From Fodinibius sp051746985 (GTDB lineage Bacteria > Bacteroidota > Rhodothermia > Balneolales > Balneolaceae): a stretch of 43,626 nt of DNA. The position numbers and the translations under genes were made by a program. The stretch spans positions 1-43,626 of the forward strand of contig JBNJFP010000024.1 in the NCBI GenBank assembly GCA_051746985.1. Reading direction: 5' to 3'. Positions 43,560 to 43,626 of this stretch are shown piece by piece; position 1 is the stretch's first letter, and each line of letters begins with the position of its first letter. Under the pieces are notes generated by a model. That model made no database searches and was not told the origin of the DNA. It saw only the letters and a program-made list of their open reading frames with translations.

Positions 43560-43626
43560 ATCAACTCCCCTTTTAAGTTGGGATTTATTTGTTAGTTAAG
43601 ATTGACCATCCGATCCTTATCGTTCT

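Noticed and set aside
1..43626. CRISPR arrays, tRNA/rRNA genes, insertion sequences, prophage
   Set aside because: No regularly spaced direct repeats of CRISPR type, no cloverleaf or rRNA sequence recognised, no transposase, integrase or phage structural gene.

Overview
The window looks like a chromosomal segment of a member of the FCB superphylum, most likely Balneolota (Rhodothermia-like), possibly a halophile. This is inferred from SusC/SusD-type outer-membrane pairs, TonB receptors with CarboxypepD_reg-like N-termini, many acidic secreted proteins, a NagB-PIG-L fusion of the kind seen in Bacteroidota-like genomes and a B-type (ba3) oxidase. No rRNA, tRNA, phage, intact transposon or CRISPR array was seen.

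Region 1 (1-18.9 kb) is an amino-sugar island. A minus-strand run encodes a TTG-started Na+/solute symporter, a lipoprotein serine hydrolase, a YaaH-like GH18 hydrolase and a SusC/SusD pair. Around it lie anmK (anhydro-MurNAc kinase), a NagX/HGSNAT-like membrane protein, nagB fused to a PIG-L deacetylase domain, a LacI regulator, a chitobiase-type GH20 and a ROK sugar kinase. Together these can release GlcNAc/MurNAc compounds outside the cytoplasm, import them, phosphorylate them and send them through GlcN-6-P to Fru-6-P. No nagA or murQ is in the window. Three intergenic sites share the pattern TGGAACC..TT.CA (11277, 14633, 18895) and probably form a local LacI-family regulon. A C-terminal scrap of what looks like a GH9 cellulase lies beside the regulator.

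Region 2 (18.9-25.3 kb) holds rdgB with an adenosine-kinase-like pfkB gene, a secreted acidic S8 protease, a CoA-type Nudix hydrolase and a FixI/CcoI-like copper ATPase. Region 3 (25.3-28.4 kb) is a ba3-type cytochrome oxidase operon (subunits IIa, II, I) plus an unknown one-helix membrane protein, convergent with the copper ATPase. Region 4 (28.5-34.1 kb) has a glycosylasparaginase with a Tat-like leader, a two-gene acetate-type symporter (DUF4212 + ActP-like), a DAO-family flavoprotein and an M20D amidohydrolase. Region 5 (34.2-43.6 kb) has a DUF4097 beta-solenoid protein whose stop overlaps mnmD, a repeat-rich intergenic stretch, a DNA2/NAM7-like SF1 helicase, a creatininase-family amidohydrolase, a GntR regulator with an unfamiliar C-terminal domain and a TonB receptor.

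Two 100-N gaps (17105-17204, 37028-37127) are each flanked by perfect 99-bp direct repeats. These are almost certainly overlapping contig ends, not biology. Removing 199 bp at each restores a single intact 858-aa GH20 gene and a 660-aa helicase. The observations most worth following are the putative LacI regulon, the NagB-PIG-L fusion in a cluster without nagA, the unknown protein at the ba3 oxidase/copper ATPase junction, and the 18-residue GGHI solenoid coupled to mnmD.
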